From positions 25,298 through 89,297 of the forward strand of contig CALUWN010000010.1 in assembly GCA_944324495.1 (NCBI GenBank): DNA of 64,000 nt, in the 5' to 3' direction. Positions 62,662 through 64,000 of the stretch are shown here, piece after piece. Position 1 is the first letter of the stretch. Every line of letters starts with the position of its first letter. A model generated the notes under the pieces. That model did not search any database. It was not told the origin of the DNA and saw only the letters and a list, made by a program, of their open reading frames with translations. The translations under genes were made by a program, and so were the position numbers. Source of the stretch: an uncultured Mucispirillum sp. Its GTDB lineage: Bacteria > Chrysiogenota > Deferribacteres > Deferribacterales > Mucispirillaceae.

Positions 62662-63276
62662 TTATAAATTACAAAAATTTTCTAAAAGCTTTAAGCCTGC
62701 CTGCTGGCTTTTTTCTGGGTGGAACTGCACCCCTGTTATATTCTCGTATGTAACAGCAGATACAAAATCAACCCCATAGTTAGTTGTGCCTAGTATATTT
62801 TCTTCTTTTTTGCACTCTCCATAATAAGAATGTACGAAATAAAAGTAAGAATCCTGCTTTATTCCACGAAAAACTGGGTGATTTTCTTTAAAATGTACAC
62901 TGTTCCAACCAGTGTGTGGTATTTTCATACCTTTAGATATAAGCTCATCAGGAAATCTTTTCACTACACCTTCAATATATGAAAGCCCAGAATGTACTCC
63001 AAATTCATAACTTTTTTCAAATAATGACTGCATACCTATACATATGCCTAAAAATGGATTGCCTTTTTTTATTACTTCATCAACTGCAGAAATTAGCCCA
63101 TATTTTGCCATGCCAGCCATACAGTCGCCAAATGCACCGTTTCCGGGAAATACTAAATGAGTAGCTTTTCTCACTGTTTCTGCATCATTTGTGATTTCTG
63201 CTTGAAACCCAACGTATTCTATGGATTTTTGCACACTTCTTAAATTACCGCCGCCAAAGTCTATAATCGTTATCAT
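62662..63276 (-). CDS. hisH: Imidazole glycerol phosphate synthase, glutaminase subunit
   Basis: 204 residues. Class I glutamine amidotransferase that feeds ammonia to HisF. Nucleophile Cys in FLGICIGMQSLFE (about 79), and catalytic His and Glu in GVQFHPEKSQ (about 186-188). FGGGNLRSVQKS and VFPGNGAFGDCM are typical HisH motifs. It begins directly after the hisB stop codon and is coupled to it. Confidence 0.95.
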   Translation of the reverse strand: MITIIDFGGGNLRSVQKSIEYVGFQAEITNDAETVRKATHLVFPGNGAFGDCMAGMAKYGLISAVDEVIKKGNPFLGICIGMQSLFEKSYEFGVHSGLSYIEGVVKRFPDELISKGMKIPHTGWNSVHFKENHPVFRGIKQDSYFYFVHSYYGECKKEENILGTTNYGVDFVSAVTYENITGVQFHPEKSQQAGLKLLENFCNL

Positions 63277-63858
63277 TTACTCTATTATCCCTTTAGTTGA
63301 CATTAATTTATTGCTTTCTATGGTTAAAGCCTGCCTTAATGCTCTTGCACATGCTTTAAATGCTGCCTCTGCTGTGTGGTGAGAGTTGCCACCTTGACGC
63401 ATAATTAGGTGTAGGTTAATTTTTGCATTATTTGTAAATGCTCTAAAAAATTCTTCCACTAATTCCGTGTCAAAATCACCACATTTTGGAGTGTTAAATT
63501 CAAGACCATATGAAAGGTACGGCCTGCCACCAAAATCTATAACACATTCAACTAAAACTTCATCCATTGGAAGTGTAATACTGCCGTAGCGTCTTATACC
63601 TTTTTTATCACCAGCTGCCTGATAAAATGCCTGACCTAAAATTATGCCAGTATCTTCCACTAGGTGGTGGTAATCTATATGCGTATCACCTTTTGCATTA
63701 ATTTTTAAACCAAATTCACCATGGTGAGCAAAAAGCTCAAGCATATGGTCAAAAAAGCTTATGCCGGTATTGATTTTATAGTCTTTTTTATCAAGATTTA
63801 ATGTTAAATCAATTTGAGTTTCTTTTGTGTGGCGGCTGCCTTCGTATTCACGTTTCAT
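63277..63858 (-). CDS. hisB: Imidazoleglycerol-phosphate dehydratase
   Basis: 193 residues from the ATG at 63858, with GGAGAGC five bases upstream; six extra residues of the longest frame are rejected. Single-function bacterial type without the phosphatase half. Metal-binding motifs: FFDHMLELFAHHG (about 38-50), DYHHLVEDTGI and the C-terminal SHHTAEAAFKACARALR. First of the his genes in this run. Confidence 0.95.
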   Translation of the reverse strand: MKREYEGSRHTKETQIDLTLNLDKKDYKINTGISFFDHMLELFAHHGEFGLKINAKGDTHIDYHHLVEDTGIILGQAFYQAAGDKKGIRRYGSITLPMDEVLVECVIDFGGRPYLSYGLEFNTPKCGDFDTELVEEFFRAFTNNAKINLHLIMRQGGNSHHTAEAAFKACARALRQALTIESNKLMSTKGIIE

Positions 63859-63926
63859 ATGCTCTCCATTACACATTATTTTTTATCATATTATATATAA
63901 CAAAAAAAATAAAGTTTTATTTTATC

Positions 63927-64000
63927 CTGGTGGTACCCCATTTTTATTTTAAAAATTATTATAAGTTATTGTAATATATAATAAAAAGAGTGTTTTTAAA
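63927..64000 (-). repeat. Dispersed repeat, copy C (diverged)
   Basis: CTGGTGGTACCCCATTTTTA followed by AT-rich sequence that lines up with copy B read in reverse (CTGGTGGCACCCCCATTTTT). It lies just upstream of hisB and may continue past the window. Confidence 0.5.

Overview
The window is an AT-rich (roughly 30% GC by eye) chromosomal segment of a Gram-negative, motile, anaerobic or microaerobic bacterium. LpxC and BamD point to an LPS-bearing outer membrane; FlhA, FlhB, FliR and four methyl-accepting chemotaxis proteins to flagellar chemotaxis; a Tat-exported [NiFe] hydrogenase with its membrane subunits to respiratory H2 oxidation; MqnC to menaquinone made by the futalosine route. Together with the base composition this suggests a gut-type member of the Deferribacterota such as Mucispirillum. 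That assignment is inference from gene content; no 16S gene is present.

Layout. 1-6.0 kb: a TrkA-like potassium regulator cut by the left edge, a chemoreceptor, a periplasmic Cu/Zn superoxide dismutase, and the GTPase TypA/BipA. 6.1-7.9 kb: an accessory island holding a truncated IS3-type transposase, a ribbon-helix-helix protein with a translationally coupled 17-codon leader, hairpin-forming repeats, a compact locus that looks like a type I toxin-antitoxin module (two convergent consensus promoters around a 31-codon amphipathic peptide whose RNA is almost wholly self-complementary), and a decayed membrane-protein gene. 8-13.2 kb: the hydrogenase operon (small subunit, HybA-like ferredoxin, HybB/NrfD-like membrane subunit, large subunit). 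13.8-32.8 kb: a long leftward run with pyk, a MORN-repeat protein, flhA, two Cache-type chemoreceptors, flhB, fliR, an AMIN-domain amidase, uvrA, fapA, an orphan GAF histidine kinase and mqnC. 33-35.4 kb: another chemoreceptor, then a gene-free 0.8-kb stretch of repeats sharing sequence with the 6.1-kb island. 35.5-50.5 kb: an LtaS/sulfatase-superfamily membrane enzyme with a G9 tract in its coding sequence, corA, an M23 peptidase, proS, lpxC, a ferric-reductase-like oxidoreductase, nfo with an Rrf2/IscR-like regulator, a MATE exporter, a lipoprotein whose promoter spacer contains a C9 tract, tRNA-Asn and a FabH-like synthase. 50.9-63.9 kb: a dense leftward gene run hisB-hisH-hisA-pgpA-cinA, five tandem paralogous membrane proteins of unknown function, ribF-rimO-bamD-serS and an RsmI-like methyltransferase.

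Most promising for new biology: (i) the type I toxin-antitoxin-like locus at 7.1-7.4 kb; (ii) two homopolymeric G/C tracts of nine, one between the -35 and -10 boxes of a lipoprotein promoter and one inside a surface-modification gene, which together look like phase-variable contingency loci; (iii) the five-gene tandem paralog array at 55.9-60.2 kb. Start codons were chosen by Shine-Dalgarno spacing and family N-termini, so several differ from the longest open frame.
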